Program-made: the position numbers and the translations under genes
Shown here: positions 27,294 to 36,925 of the stretch, in pieces
How the letters are laid out: every line of letters starts with the position of its first letter
Numbering within the stretch: position 1 is the stretch's first letter
Source: Flavobacterium beibuense
Lineage (GTDB): Bacteria > Bacteroidota > Bacteroidia > Flavobacteriales > Flavobacteriaceae
NCBI RefSeq assembly: GCF_004151245.1
Contig: NZ_JUIW01000006.1
Coordinates: 62,001 to 126,000, forward strand
Length of the DNA stretch: 64,000 nt
Direction of reading: 5' to 3'
The notes under the pieces: model-generated
The model's database searches: none
Told to the model about the DNA's origin: nothing
Seen by the model: only the letters and a program-made list of their open reading frames with translations

Positions 27294-27773
27294 TTAATGG
27301 TCACTTTTTTTCAATATTGTTAAACTTATAGAGATCAATAATATGGCAATTGGTATAATAAGGGAATTGTAACTCAAGGGGATTTGTTTAAACTTATGTT
27401 CTGCAAGTCTCGCGAGATAGGATATGACAAGAGTCGTTAGCACTGCCTCCCAAAGTATTATTTTTAATTCCATAAAGTTTTTTACGTTTAGCCACTTTGG
27501 TAGAATTGATTGTTTAGTAGCTAGATCGTTTTCATTATTATTAAATAGAACAAGAAGACCTAAAGAAAATATAAAAGAGACAATTGCTATTAAAAACATA
27601 TCAATTGTCTGTAGAAACTGTACTGCGGTAGCTTCCGCAAAATGTATTTTATTAATGGAGAATGTGTGGCAGAATTCGTAAATTCCCAGAAATACAAAGG
27701 AGATTCCCGTCAAAAACACAAGTCCCGCAATAATTTTTATCAAATAATAAATTGCTAAATACTGATATTTCAT
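27294..27773 (-). CDS. UPF0114 (YqhA-like) integral membrane protein
   Basis: 159 residues with about four hydrophobic helices (13-32, 51-77, 102-120, 132-153). The family pattern is seen in FLIAIVSFIFSLGLLVLFNN followed by LPKWLNVKNFMELKIILWEAVLTTLVISYLA. UPF0114/YqhA proteins are inner-membrane proteins of unknown function, sometimes linked to ion or stress responses. It is separate from the DUF1254 pair (190-bp gap without a terminator that I can see). Confidence 0.75.
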   Translation of the reverse strand: MKYQYLAIYYLIKIIAGLVFLTGISFVFLGIYEFCHTFSINKIHFAEATAVQFLQTIDMFLIAIVSFIFSLGLLVLFNNNENDLATKQSILPKWLNVKNFMELKIILWEAVLTTLVISYLARLAEHKFKQIPLSYNSLIIPIAILLISISLTILKKSDH

Positions 27774-27912
27774 GACTACTCTTTTGAATTATCATAAATT
27801 TATGATAAGTATTTTTTTTTAATGTTAAAAAAACACTAAATAGTTGTAATTTTAAATGAAATTCGATTCAAAATATTTTTATATTAACTGAAATTAGATA
27901 TACAAGTTAAAT

Positions 27913-27948
27913 TAAAAGACGGCCTTATTTAAGGCAACTGTCTTTTTA
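27913..27948. terminator. Two-stage hairpin upstream of UPF0114 gene
   Basis: Outer arms AAAAGAC / GTCTTTTT and inner arms GCCTT / AAGGC. It has T-runs on either strand and lies between the UPF0114 gene and the transposase remnant, close to where the IS element should end. Confidence 0.55.
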
Positions 27949-27965
27949 AGCATATGAATCACAAA

Positions 27966-28960
27966 CTAGCAATGTTCTATTATTGTCAAATTATTTAAAT
28001 AACTATGCCTTCCTTGGGTATTGTAATAATCTATATAATCACTGATTGATAATTCTGCATTTTTTAAGTTTTGATATCTTTTATGCGGATTAACTCTGCT
28101 TTCAAAGTTTTAAAGAAGCTCTCTGAAACAGCATTATCCCAACAATTTCCCTTCCTGGACATACTTTTGATAACTGATTCATGCTTACTTAATTCATAGA
28201 TAAATTCCTTACATGCGTATTGGATCCCCCTATCGGAGTGAAAAATCAATCGGGAATTGTTTAATATCTGCCTATCAAAAGTTGCTTTCTCCGATGCCTT
28301 AACACTCGTACTTCTTGCAGTTAGGCTGGTAGATAGCGACCAATCAATACTTTTCTATCAAAAAGATCTATGATCACTGTTAGGCAGAGCCATCGGAAAT
28401 GAAGCTTTAATATAGGTGATATCCGATACCCAAACCTCATTTGTGTTGCTTACGTTAAATTCCCTGTCGAGTATGTTTTCTGCAACAGGATATGTGTGGG
28501 AGGAATTGGTAGTGATCTTATACTTTCGTTTGAAAACACTTTCTAATGACGCACTCTTCATCAGTTTTCGGATTAACTTTTCAGAAGCATGAAAACCTGA
28601 TGCCTCAAGTTCTTTTGCAATTCTTGGACTGCCATATCTTTTTTTGTTTCTATAGTGTATTTTCTTTATTTCCTCAAGTAATACAAGATTATGTTGGTCT
28701 CTTTTGGATAGCGTCTTGTTTCTTCATTTATAATAGCCGCTGGTACTTACATTAAGAATCCTGCACATATCTTTTACCGGAAAACAGGATAAATGCTGGT
28801 CGATGAATTCAAATTTTACCTGTGTGAGAGCCTGAAGGCAGCCGGCGCATTTTTCTAATATGTTCCTTTCAAGTTTGGCATTGGCTAATTCTTTTTTCAA
28901 GCTCTTTAGCTCTGACTGTATTTTATTTTTCTTATTGACTTTTACTTTCGGCTTTTGCAT
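27966..28960 (-). pseudogene. IS3-family transposase remnant (multiple frame breaks)
   Basis: Fragments read in order on the minus strand: the OrfA coiled-coil end (LKSLKKELANAKLERNILEK), OrfB start with FPVKDMCRILNVSTSGYYK, a TGA at 28726-28724 where TGG (Trp) is expected, a continuing frame (KKRYGSPRIAKELEASGFHA), the first catalytic Asp region (NEVWVSDITYIK), a frameshift near 28390, IIDLFDRKV, the second Asp region (FHSDRGIQYA), the Glu region (GNCWDNAVSESFFKTLKAEL), another frameshift near 28090, then YNTQGRHSYLNNLTIIE ending at 27966. The OrfA helix-turn-helix part is missing. No active transposase can be made. Confidence 0.88.
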
Positions 28961-28985
28961 TCTAAATTTTTAACGCACCAAAGCT
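27966..28985 (-). mobile_element. Decayed IS3-family insertion sequence
   Basis: Extent is set by the transposase fragments; clear terminal inverted repeats were not found. The right flank contains TGTGTCCACTTTTT (about 29000), which has the look of an IS3-type end, but the matching left end is not evident. Confidence 0.6.
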
Positions 28986-29102
28986 CTGTCATTTTGTGTC
29001 CACTTTTTGGTATGAAGACCAGAAATAAGTTTGTTAATTTAGTGGTTGTTTAAATCGGAGATTGATTTCCGTATGCAGTAAATACTACGAATGTGTTATT
29101 AC

Positions 29103-29663
29103 ATGAATGAGCTCAGGAAACATATAGAGGAATTAATTTCATTGTCCGATGCGGAGTTTGTATCGGTTTCGTCTTATTTTACGATGAAACAGTACAAAAA
29201 AGATGAGTTTCTAATTCGACAGCAGGAAAAGGTACCTTACACCTATTTTGTGGTTTCCGGACTGTTGAAGCTAACCTATACCGATGCATCCGGGAAAGAA
29301 CATATTTTATCTTTTGCAATGGAAGACTGGTGGGAAACCGATTATCTGGCATTTAATAGCGGAACGATGGCAACAATGTCGCTTATATGCCTCGAAAATA
29401 CCAAAGTCCTGTGCTTAACCTTAAAGGATTACAAGGCACTATGTGCCGCATTTCCTAAAATGGAACATTTTTTTCTTCAGAAAGCGGTTAATGGGCATAT
29501 CGCATCACAGCAGCGCATCCTCTCCCTGTTAAGTTCCAACGCTGCGGACAGGTATGCAAAGCTGCTGAAGCGCTACCCATCCTTGCTGCAACGGGTTTCC
29601 AAAAGCCAGCTCGCCGCCTACCTTGGGGTATCCCGGGAAACTTTAAGCCGTTTATATCAATAG
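29103..29663 (+). CDS. Crp/Fnr-like transcriptional regulator
   Basis: 186 residues from the ATG at 29103 (an in-frame ATG 12 bp upstream is also possible). Cyclic-nucleotide-binding-like beta roll in residues 5-115 (YKKDEFLIRQQEKVPYTYFVVSGLLKLTYTDASGKEHILSF) and a C-terminal helix-turn-helix (SKSQLAAYLGVSRETLSRLYQ). This is the short Bacteroidetes type, lacking the arginine/serine set that binds cAMP in E. coli CRP. The RidA-like gene 108 bp downstream is the likely partner. Confidence 0.88.
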   Translation: MNELRKHIEELISLSDAEFVSVSSYFTMKQYKKDEFLIRQQEKVPYTYFVVSGLLKLTYTDASGKEHILSFAMEDWWETDYLAFNSGTMATMSLICLENTKVLCLTLKDYKALCAAFPKMEHFFLQKAVNGHIASQQRILSLLSSNAADRYAKLLKRYPSLLQRVSKSQLAAYLGVSRETLSRLYQ

Positions 29664-29771
29664 GACATATCTCGTTATTAGATCGCTATACGATAGTTGT
29701 GATATACCTCACAGGTAAGACCTCTCATCTATCGGTAATTTTGTACTTGTAAGTAAAACCACATAGTGCAA

Positions 29772-30242
29772 ATGAAAAAGATAGCAGTAGTAACAATTTT
29801 TTTAATTTATTCGGTAACGGCGATGTATTCGCAAGACAAAAATCAGGAAAAAATGGAGAAACGTGTAATTAACCCCTGGACATGGCAGGATGCCCGTAGC
29901 TATGTTCAGGCAGTAGAGGTAAGAAACAGTGCGGGTACACTTTATGTTTCGGGTCAGACGGCTATTGATGATGAGGGGCGATCCAGCACAGCCGATATGA
30001 AAACACAACTGGAGCAGGCCATCAAAAATCTGGAAAAAGTGATTAATCAGGCAGACTATGATTGTAAAAATATTGTTCGCCTAACGATTTACACCACTTC
30101 TACCGAAGAGCTATGGCCCCATTTTAAGATCCTTCAGGACTGGGTGGAAAAGCACGGGATGCAGCAGGCCCTGACCATGTTGGAGGTGACAGGCTTGTTT
30201 GAAACCCTTAAAGTGGAGCTTGAAGCCACGGTAGTGAAATAA
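29772..30242 (+). CDS. RidA-like protein with signal peptide, catalytic Arg absent
   Basis: 156 residues with an N-terminal export signal (MKKIAVVTIFLIYSVTAMYS) and then a YjgF/RidA fold: YVQAVEVRNSAGTLYVSGQTAIDDEG, MKTQLEQAIKNLEKVI, VRLTIYTT and VELEATVV. RidA deaminates reactive enamines/imines using an Arg in a 'RSCVEV' segment. The aligned position here is Leu (ALTMLEV), so the canonical deaminase activity is unlikely; the export signal is also unusual. It has its own terminator and follows a Crp-like regulator. I place it in a non-canonical Rid subgroup. Confidence 0.8.
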   Translation: MKKIAVVTIFLIYSVTAMYSQDKNQEKMEKRVINPWTWQDARSYVQAVEVRNSAGTLYVSGQTAIDDEGRSSTADMKTQLEQAIKNLEKVINQADYDCKNIVRLTIYTTSTEELWPHFKILQDWVEKHGMQQALTMLEVTGLFETLKVELEATVVK

Positions 30243-30263
30243 CCGTGAAATGTAAATAATAGC

Positions 30264-30301
30264 AAAAAGGGAAGTCTTCAAACAAGACTTCCCTTTTTTC
30301 T
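30264..30301 (+). terminator. Strong Rho-independent terminator
   Basis: AAAAGGGAAGTCTT / AAGACTTCCCTTTT perfect arms of 14 bp around CAAAC, then T-run. The rest of the gap to 30478 shows nothing else. Confidence 0.92.
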
Positions 30302-30478
30302 TATCCGTTTAATAATTTATTGGGATATTGGCTGCTCATTACTGCCTTGACCTATTATATTCGTAGTTTTGAATCATCCCGTTATAGTTGGTTATGGTGG
30401 TAGTTACCGTGGCTTTTTCCGATTATAGGACATAAGCCAAACCTTCATCGTTATAGTTTTATAATAATAAATAGATGT

Positions 30479-31846
30479 TTAGAACCTGAGTTGTGCCGTA
30501 AAAGCACCGTAATAATAATCTTTACCTGTTCCGGCTTCTTTAATAAAAGGCCCTGAATTAAACCAGGCACCTTCTACTGTTAGGGATAAAAAAGCATTTA
30601 CATCAAAGTTGATATCAGCCGCAAGCTGAGTACCGATGAATTTTTCACTTAATCCCTGACCATCATATAGCAATTGTACATTAGGAGCATATATACCATC
30701 GTTAGTACTCCATCGCCAAAACAGATCATAATCCATACCCGCAGTTATTCTTTCACTGACGGTTATTTTTACTGATGGATGAACATCAAATAAATTAGAA
30801 GGGCCTATCAATGCCACCAAACCAAAGTAGGCCCCTCTGGGGTATAGCGGGTTAAACGTTTCAAGTTTATTGTCATCGGCATGCCTGTCGCCGGATATTA
30901 TTTCTGTTTTCAGCCCTGCCACCGGACTGAATTTTATATTTGAAAACCGATAGCTGGTATTGGAAGACAAAGTCCAGGCACTAATGGTTTTGTCTTCCAT
31001 TTTACCAAACTGAGCCACTGCTTCGAAGTCATATTGCCATGAACCTTTGTTTTTCCAGATGCGGATGCCTGTGGAATGGCGTACTTCTTTACCTGAAGCA
31101 TCGTTAAAAGCGGCCTGTTTTTTATATAGTCCCAAATAATACAAATCGATGTTTTGTAAAAAGGAAACATTCTTTAAAACCAAATAGTTACCCCACAGCT
31201 TTGCATCAGTGTTAAAACGATCATCAAAAACCTCGGGTCTGTTAGCAACGGGATGAACATAAAGCAGCTGATTATTGCTGTTTTCAGCATTATAAATCAT
31301 CAATCCGCCATCAAAAGCGATCCTGCTGTTAGGTCCTTCCCGCACACTTACAAGCCTTTGGGAACCAAACAATATTTCCTGCCGTCCAAACCTAAAAAAC
31401 AGCTCGGAGTCCTGTTGTTTCATAAATACCACATCAGCAAATAACTGATGAATGTCCAATGGATTTTCATCAACAGGGCTCACATCGATCTTACTGTATG
31501 CAAAGCTGCTTTGTAACTGAAAAAATAATCTTATATATTTAGTACGTAAATGAAGGTGTGCCAGGTATCTAGCCATAACGTAACCATCGCTTCCGTTTGA
31601 ATCGTCGCCCCACTTTTCATTAATGGTATTGATGTACTGATACCGTATTTCACCACCTGTTGACAGATAGTTTTCCCTGTTTTGAGTTACCGGAATGTAT
31701 TTCATCTTATAGTAGAAACTTTCATGCTTTTCGGTTGCCAGATAACTAAAGTCATCATTATACCTCAGCAAACTGAAACGGGGTAGGGTTTGCGAGTGCA
31801 TATCGGTCAGTATTGCCAGTAATAATATGATTAGATAGTTTCTCAT
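30479..31846 (-). CDS. Alginate-export-like outer-membrane porin
   Basis: 455 residues, signal peptide 1-18. Matches the alginate_exp family shape: GGEIRYQYINTINEKWGDD...YVMARYLAHLHLRTKYIRLFFQLQSSFA, then FFRFGRQEILFGSQRLVSVREGPNSRIAFDGG, and a barrel to a terminal FTAQLRF. In Bacteroidetes, members are found with non-alginate genes, so the substrate cannot be inferred. It is third in a minus-strand operon: amidohydrolase, DoxX-like, porin (17-bp gap). A paralogue lies at 57863. Confidence 0.85.
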   Translation of the reverse strand: MRNYLIILLLAILTDMHSQTLPRFSLLRYNDDFSYLATEKHESFYYKMKYIPVTQNRENYLSTGGEIRYQYINTINEKWGDDSNGSDGYVMARYLAHLHLRTKYIRLFFQLQSSFAYSKIDVSPVDENPLDIHQLFADVVFMKQQDSELFFRFGRQEILFGSQRLVSVREGPNSRIAFDGGLMIYNAENSNNQLLYVHPVANRPEVFDDRFNTDAKLWGNYLVLKNVSFLQNIDLYYLGLYKKQAAFNDASGKEVRHSTGIRIWKNKGSWQYDFEAVAQFGKMEDKTISAWTLSSNTSYRFSNIKFSPVAGLKTEIISGDRHADDNKLETFNPLYPRGAYFGLVALIGPSNLFDVHPSVKITVSERITAGMDYDLFWRWSTNDGIYAPNVQLLYDGQGLSEKFIGTQLAADINFDVNAFLSLTVEGAWFNSGPFIKEAGTGKDYYYGAFTAQLRF

Positions 31847-31863
31847 TGATGAAAAGCTTAGAC

Positions 31864-32283
31864 TTAATTTTTTTTGAATAGTATTGAGTCTACCGAGTAT
31901 TTTCCCGCACCGGCAATCAGTAACAACAGGAATGATATACTGTACATAAACGGGATATCCCTTTGGGGCAGCGGATCGCTGCCATGTACTACAAAGTAGC
32001 CTGTAAGGGTAACAGCAAGTATAGGCAGTACTGCCAGCCTTGTTGCTATTCCGAAAATGACAAATAGCGGAAGAATAACATTTGCTGTAGTAGCAAATAT
32101 CTGATTAAGGGCTTCGGGCAGGTGTAGCGGGTTCGGCACTACCTCGGCAGTACTGACCCCAACTCCCATTTTTTTAAGCCCGTGAACCAGGATAAGTTCG
32201 ACAGACACTGCTACCCTGAAAAACAATAGTCCGAGGCTTATTGTATCCCAATTATGATTATTATTTTGCCAAGAGGTTCTCAT
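31864..32283 (-). CDS. DoxX family membrane protein
   Basis: 139 residues with four hydrophobic helices (about 16-35, 62-80, 84-100, 112-130). The DoxX pattern is seen in LGLLFFRVAVSVELILVHGLKKMG and the PLPQRDIPFMYSISFLLLLIAGAGKYSVDSILF end. DoxX proteins are small inner-membrane proteins connected in other species with redox balance, quinone or sulfur metabolism. It starts 2 bp after the amidohydrolase stop codon, which indicates translational coupling. Confidence 0.88.
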   Translation of the reverse strand: MRTSWQNNNHNWDTISLGLLFFRVAVSVELILVHGLKKMGVGVSTAEVVPNPLHLPEALNQIFATTANVILPLFVIFGIATRLAVLPILAVTLTGYFVVHGSDPLPQRDIPFMYSISFLLLLIAGAGKYSVDSILFKKN

Positions 32284-32285
32284 GA

Positions 32286-34085
32286 TTACTGGTTTTGATA
32301 CCCTCCGTAATAATTAACAGGACTCCACTGTGGGATAGCTTTTAATTTTTCTGGTGCATACTGCTCAAATTCATTATTGCCATATACTACCTTACCATTA
32401 ACCACCGTTAAAACCGATTGTATGTTAAGTATCCTGTCTTCGGGTACAGTAAAGTAATCGTCTGAAAGCAGTATGAAATCTGCCAGATAATTTTCTTTAA
32501 GCATGCCTCTGTCTGCATCCAGTCGTAGAAGGGCGGCACTTCCCTGAGTGAATAGTTTTATTGCAGCCGTTCTGTCCTGTATGTTTTCTTCAGCCATATA
32601 TTTAAGCCCGCCAAGGGTTTTTCCTGTAGTAAGCCAGTACAGTCCAACCCAGGGATTAAAGCTGGCCACACGTGTACCGTCTGTGCCCATACCGACTTTA
32701 ATCCCCATATCCTTCATTTTTTTGAGAGGTACTGTTTTTGCCGCTGCAGCCTTGCCATACCTTTTTATGAAATTCTCTCCCTGATAGGCCATCCTGTGCT
32801 GTATGGCAATGCCGCCTCCCAATGCTTTTACCCTTTGCAGGTTTTCATCGGATATGGTTTCGGCATGATCAAAGAACCAAAGCAGACCGTCTAAAGGTGT
32901 TTCTTTGTCTATCTCTTCAATAACGTTTAAAAAACGGGTAATACTTTCGTTGTAGGTAGCATGCAGCCTGAAAGGCCATCTGTTTTTTATAAGTAGGGAA
33001 AGTACAGCTTTAAGCTGCTGTTCCATAGCAGGGTTTAAATCAGGCCTTGGCTTATCAAAGTTTTCAAAATCTCCTGCGCTCATTACCAGGTTTTCTCCAC
33101 CTCCCTGAACATGATATTCCATCTTGGGCATCTTACCAAATCGTTTAACCCCATCATCAGACACATCGCAACCCTGTCCTATTTCCACCGAACTGATCCA
33201 GCGGGTATAATCAGAAAGTTCGCTACCTGCCTTTTGCGCAAACAGGTAGTAGGGCATCCTTATGGTTAGCTCATTACTTTCACAGAGTTTTGTGGTAATG
33301 GCATAATCATCAGGATAGTTTTGAAACCCTCCTCCGGCATCCATAATGGCTGTAACCCCCAAACGATTCATTTCTGTCATAAAGAGCTTGGTAGAGTTTG
33401 TTTTTTCTTCTTCGGTAAGCTCAGGTAATTTAGAAAGTGTGGAATAAAGAATAAAAGCATTCGGTTCTGCCACCAGTAGTCCCGTAGGGTTTCCGTGAAT
33501 ATCTCTCTCTATCAGTCCTCCGGACGGATTTGGGGTGTCCGGGTTAATATTCAGGGCTTTTAGTCCGGCCTTGTTGAGATAGGCATGTCCGTAAAGGTGT
33601 AATACAAAGGTGGGTACATCGTCTGTAGCCTCGTTGATTTCCTGCAGGGTAGGAAGCCTTCTTTCCTCAAACTGCCAGGCATTCCATCCGCCCACTACAC
33701 GAACCCACTGGCCTTTAGGGGTACGTTGTGCCTGTTCCTTCAGCATGGTGAGTGCTGTTTGAAGAGAACGAACACCATCCCAACGCAGTTCGGTATTAAA
33801 GAAACGTCCGCCCCTGATTATGTGCATGTGGGAGTCAAAAAGTCCCGGTACCATGGTTTTACCATATGCATTTATGACAGTTGTACTTTTACCTTTAAGT
33901 TTAAGTATCTGTTTATCATTTCCGGTTTTTATGATTTTTCCGTTAGCAACGGCTATGGCCTGGCTAATGGTATTATTGTTATCCAGCGTATGTATTTTGG
34001 CATTATACACTATCAGTTCGGGCGACTGCGCCATAACCGATACTGCAAAAAACAATAATGCAAAAAGGGTAATACGTTGTTTCAT
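32286..34085 (-). CDS. Exported amidohydrolase (YtcJ-like, Amidohydro_3)
   Basis: 599 residues. Signal peptide 1-19 (ends VMAQ). Metal-dependent amidohydrolase of the YtcJ type: GLFDSHMHIIRGG (first His-x-His), FVLHLYGHAYLNKAGLKALNINP, RLHATYNESITRFL (His), FDHAETI (His), MGTDGTRVASFNPW (Asp) and a C-terminal ADFILLSDDYFTVPEDRI beta-sandwich. It probably acts in the periplasm on an amide or cyclic-imide substrate. It follows the YcaC-like gene across a strong hairpin and leads DoxX-like and porin genes. Confidence 0.9.
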   Translation of the reverse strand: MKQRITLFALLFFAVSVMAQSPELIVYNAKIHTLDNNNTISQAIAVANGKIIKTGNDKQILKLKGKSTTVINAYGKTMVPGLFDSHMHIIRGGRFFNTELRWDGVRSLQTALTMLKEQAQRTPKGQWVRVVGGWNAWQFEERRLPTLQEINEATDDVPTFVLHLYGHAYLNKAGLKALNINPDTPNPSGGLIERDIHGNPTGLLVAEPNAFILYSTLSKLPELTEEEKTNSTKLFMTEMNRLGVTAIMDAGGGFQNYPDDYAITTKLCESNELTIRMPYYLFAQKAGSELSDYTRWISSVEIGQGCDVSDDGVKRFGKMPKMEYHVQGGGENLVMSAGDFENFDKPRPDLNPAMEQQLKAVLSLLIKNRWPFRLHATYNESITRFLNVIEEIDKETPLDGLLWFFDHAETISDENLQRVKALGGGIAIQHRMAYQGENFIKRYGKAAAAKTVPLKKMKDMGIKVGMGTDGTRVASFNPWVGLYWLTTGKTLGGLKYMAEENIQDRTAAIKLFTQGSAALLRLDADRGMLKENYLADFILLSDDYFTVPEDRILNIQSVLTVVNGKVVYGNNEFEQYAPEKLKAIPQWSPVNYYGGYQNQ

Positions 34086-34122
34086 TTTTAGTTTTTTTAG
34101 ATGAATTGATTGTTGAAAGGAG

Positions 34123-34177
34123 AAAAAGGCTGTGTATTAAATAGTGGAAGTTGAATAAGGGTATACACAGCCTTTTT
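34123..34177 (-). terminator. 15-bp-stem hairpin between YcaC-like and amidohydrolase genes
   Basis: AAAAAGGCTGTGTAT / ATACACAGCCTTTTT perfect arms with a 25-nt loop. On the minus strand it follows the YcaC-like stop by 21 bp and precedes the amidohydrolase start by 37 bp, so it may reduce rather than stop expression downstream. Confidence 0.85.
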
Positions 34178-34197
34178 GCAGAAATAAAAAGCAGCTA

Positions 34198-34887
34198 TTA
34201 ATGTTTTAGCATATCATGAGCATACTGAACGCCAATACCATAAGCGCCACCGTATTTTTTAACCAAATCGGTAACGTCCTTATAGGTTTCCTGACGGGCC
34301 CAGTCACGTTGCAGTTCTAATAAGTACTGTAAAGAGGTCATTGGTTTGGCACCGGCCTGTACCATTCTTGTAACAGCCATATCATGCGCTTCTTTAGATA
34401 CATCTCCACAGGCATCGGTAATTACATATACCTCATATCCGTCGTTAATTGCAGAAAGAGCCGGTCCTACAATGCATACGCTTGTCCATAGTCCGGCAAG
34501 CACAAGTCTTTTCTTACCTTTTCCGGTAATGGCTTTGTAGGCATTTGTATCTTCCCATGTGTTCATGGTAGTACGATCGATATAGTTTGAGGTAGCCTGT
34601 GGATAGAATTCTTCAATTTCGGCAAAAACAGGTCCGCTAAACGATTTTTCGGCCACTGTCGTAACCACTGTGGGTACACTGAAAATTTTTGAGGCTCCTG
34701 CTACTAAGCCTGTATTGTTGCGTAGCTGGTCTATAGCGATACTCTGCGTTGCAAAAGCCATTTGGCTCTCGTGGTCTATCAGTACTAAGGTGTGGTTGGT
34801 TGGGTTTAACAGCGCCGGGCTTGGTTTTTGGGCAAAAGCTGTCAGTGATGCAAACAGTACAACTGCGGTTACAACTAGGTTTTTCAT
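34198..34887 (-). CDS. Exported isochorismatase-family (YcaC-like) hydrolase
   Basis: 229 residues with an export signal (1-20, ends AFAQ) and a cysteine-hydrolase fold. Asp38 (LVLIDHES) and Cys138 (GLWTSVCIVGPALSA) are the expected catalytic pair; at the usual Lys position there is Arg105 (YIDRTTMNTWED), as also in the paralogue at 53911. YVITDACGDVSKEAHDMAVTRM and LQYLLELQRDWAR are typical of the YcaC group. Substrate unknown, likely an amide or cyclic compound. It is expressed from a sigma-54-like promoter at 34931 with two upstream dyads. Confidence 0.88.
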   Translation of the reverse strand: MKNLVVTAVVLFASLTAFAQKPSPALLNPTNHTLVLIDHESQMAFATQSIAIDQLRNNTGLVAGASKIFSVPTVVTTVAEKSFSGPVFAEIEEFYPQATSNYIDRTTMNTWEDTNAYKAITGKGKKRLVLAGLWTSVCIVGPALSAINDGYEVYVITDACGDVSKEAHDMAVTRMVQAGAKPMTSLQYLLELQRDWARQETYKDVTDLVKKYGGAYGIGVQYAHDMLKH

Positions 34888-34930
34888 AATTACTGTGTTT
34901 TAAATTTTAATGATTTAATTTATGATCCAC

Positions 34931-34948
34931 ATGCAAAGTCTGGTCCTT
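34931..34948 (-). promoter_or_regulatory. Sigma-54-like promoter of YcaC-like gene
   Basis: On the minus strand AGGACCAGACTTTGCA: GG (34946-34945), 10 nt, GC (34934-34933), with a perfect TTGCA -12 element and a weak -24 element. It lies 46 bp before the start codon. Confidence 0.6.
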
Positions 34949-34999
34949 GTTTGTAGTTGTTTGATTTTCAGTCAGTTGTTTTTTTTGTAAGATTGAGTT

Positions 35000-35049
35000 A
35001 TTACGATATATAGTAATTTATGGAAGAGGTTTTACGAGAGTAAGTAAAT
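35000..35049. promoter_or_regulatory. Two activator dyads upstream of the sigma-54 promoter
   Basis: TTACGATATATAGTAAT at 35001-35017 and TTACGAGAGTAAGTAAA at 35032-35048 (31 bp apart, about three helical turns). The centre of the first is 63 bp from the -24 GG. The same motif occurs at 42140, 52513 and 59312. The remainder of this 430-bp gap (35050-35317) shows no gene or clear signal. Confidence 0.6.
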
Positions 35050-35317
35050 GCGAAGCTAAAAAAGGGTTCTTTTGAACACCTTAGCCGGAAGAGGAATAAA
35101 GTTTTTACTTTTCTGATATGCTTAAATATGTGAGGAATACCGGAATTATAAAAATAGTCATTTGCAGTAGAACGCTATTTCATCCGTGGTTTCCGGGAAC
35201 TATCCCTACCGACACCCCGGGTGAATCCCTGTGAAGAACAAAGTCATATAAACCGACTTCAGACTGCTGTAGGGGGTATATAGGAGTGGTGATCGCTTTT
35301 AAAAAAGATATATGCAG

Positions 35318-36886
35318 TTAAGACAGGTAATGCCTTTTTTTGATGCCCAGCCTGTCCATTCTTGATTTTAAGGTAGTGGAAGGAAGGTCCAGAAGGGCAG
35401 CAGCACCGTTATCGCCTGATATACGCCCCTTACAAAACTTAAGCACGCTCAGGAGATAGTCTCTTTCAAACTCACGCCATGATTTTATGACTGTATTATT
35501 GTCAGTCGTATGTACTGCATCAGTATAGGAGGATACTTCTATTTCCGTAATTGTTTTTTCGGGGGACAACAGTACGGCACGCTCTATGGCATGCTCCAGT
35601 TCGCGAACATTACCCGGCCAGTTATGCATTTCAAGTCTTCTCATTGCCTTTGCCGAAATTGTTTTTACATTCTGTTTGTTTTTGGTACAGAAACGTTGTA
35701 CAAAAAACTGTGCCAGGCTTTTCAGGTCTTCTTTCCGTTCTTTCAGTGGGGGGATATAAATTGGGAAAACGTTAAGCCTGTAGTAAAGGTCCTTTCTGAA
35801 ATTTCCTTTGGCGATCTCCTGTTGTAAATCCCTGTTAGTGGCGGCTACTATACGAACGTTTACGGCTATGGTCTTATGTCCTCCTATCCGTTCAATTTCC
35901 TTTTCCTGTAATGCCCTTAATAGTTTTACCTGGAGATCCATTGGCAATTCTCCAATCTCGTCAAGGAAAAGTGTACCGTTATGGGCTATTTCAAACTTTC
36001 CTTTCTTTTGGGAAACGGCACCTGTAAAACTGCCTTTTTCATGGCCGAACAACTCACTTTCCAATAAGTTTTCGGGTATGGCAGCACAGTTTATTTTCAC
36101 AAGGTTTTTGTTTTTCCTGTCTGAGTTTTCGTGTATGGCCCTTGCTACAAGCTCTTTACCGGTGCCGCTTTCACCGAGTATGAGGACTCCGGTGTCACTA
36201 GGGCTAACCAAACTGATCAGGGTACGTACCTTTTGCATAGGGGCACTGTTCCCTTCAATAGCCATGTGCTGGCCTTTAAAGGGCGTTTTTTCATCTTGTG
36301 CCAATTGATTTTTAGGATCATTGACGGAGATATGCCTCTCCAGTAAAAGTATATTGGTCAGGGTTATGGTAAGCTGGCTGCAGAGTTGTGTTATAAGTCG
36401 CAGGTCTTCCCGTTCGGGCTTTCCGTCTTTACTGTAACCAAGGCACAAAACAAGCTTGAATTTTTTTGAGGGAATAGTGTAAAACAAAGCTTTTCTGATG
36501 GTGTTTTTATAACCTTCGCCCACAATAGGCTGTAGACCCGTTTTGATTATTTCCGGTGTTGGGAGTAGCACAGGATCGGGAGAATCAGAAACCCTGTCAA
36601 AAAAATCGGTTTTAATCACCTGGTCTTTAAACCGAAGGAATTTAGGGTTCTCACTGCTGTAAAAAAGAGCATGGCCTTCTTTAGACTGGTGTTGGAGAAA
36701 AAGGGAGAAATGTTCAAACCCCAGTTTTGATTTCAGTTCCTGGGTTACCACCTGATTCAGATCAGCCCTATTCTCGGCCATGGCAAGGCTTTCGCATAGC
36801 GAGAGCAGTAGCAGCTGCTCCTGCTCTCGCTGCATGATTCTTTTTAGTATCTCGTTATTTTCCGCACTGTGGGTCATGTGGTACAA
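35318..36886 (-). CDS. Sigma-54 enhancer-binding protein, GAF type
   Basis: 522 residues. N-terminal GAF-like sensing region 20-185, then an AAA+ sigma-54 activation domain: Walker A GESGTGK 238-244, [15 protein letters not shown] with GSFTGA at 285-290 in place of the usual GAFTGA, Walker B TLFLDE near 305-310, [19 protein letters not shown] and the arginine finger region. C-terminal Fis-like helix-turn-helix ([22 protein letters not shown]). It acts as a hexamer on sigma-54 RNA polymerase. It is the last gene of the dps-started operon (39 bp after the GNAT gene). Confidence 0.92.
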   Translation of the reverse strand: MYHMTHSAENNEILKRIMQREQEQLLLLSLCESLAMAENRADLNQVVTQELKSKLGFEHFSLFLQHQSKEGHALFYSSENPKFLRFKDQVIKTDFFDRVSDSPDPVLLPTPEIIKTGLQPIVGEGYKNTIRKALFYTIPSKKFKLVLCLGYSKDGKPEREDLRLITQLCSQLTITLTNILLLERHISVNDPKNQLAQDEKTPFKGQHMAIEGNSAPMQKVRTLISLVSPSDTGVLILGESGTGKELVARAIHENSDRKNKNLVKINCAAIPENLLESELFGHEKGSFTGAVSQKKGKFEIAHNGTLFLDEIGELPMDLQVKLLRALQEKEIERIGGHKTIAVNVRIVAATNRDLQQEIAKGNFRKDLYYRLNVFPIYIPPLKERKEDLKSLAQFFVQRFCTKNKQNVKTISAKAMRRLEMHNWPGNVRELEHAIERAVLLSPEKTITEIEVSSYTDAVHTTDNNTVIKSWREFERDYLLSVLKFCKGRISGDNGAAALLDLPSTTLKSRMDRLGIKKRHYLS

Positions 36887-36925
36887 TTTGTACAGTAAAA
36901 ATAATAATTACCGGATTAGCTTGCT

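Noticed and set aside
28985..29030. Terminal inverted repeat of the IS3 element
   Set aside because: TGTGTCCACTTTTT on the right has no convincing partner near 27900-27966.
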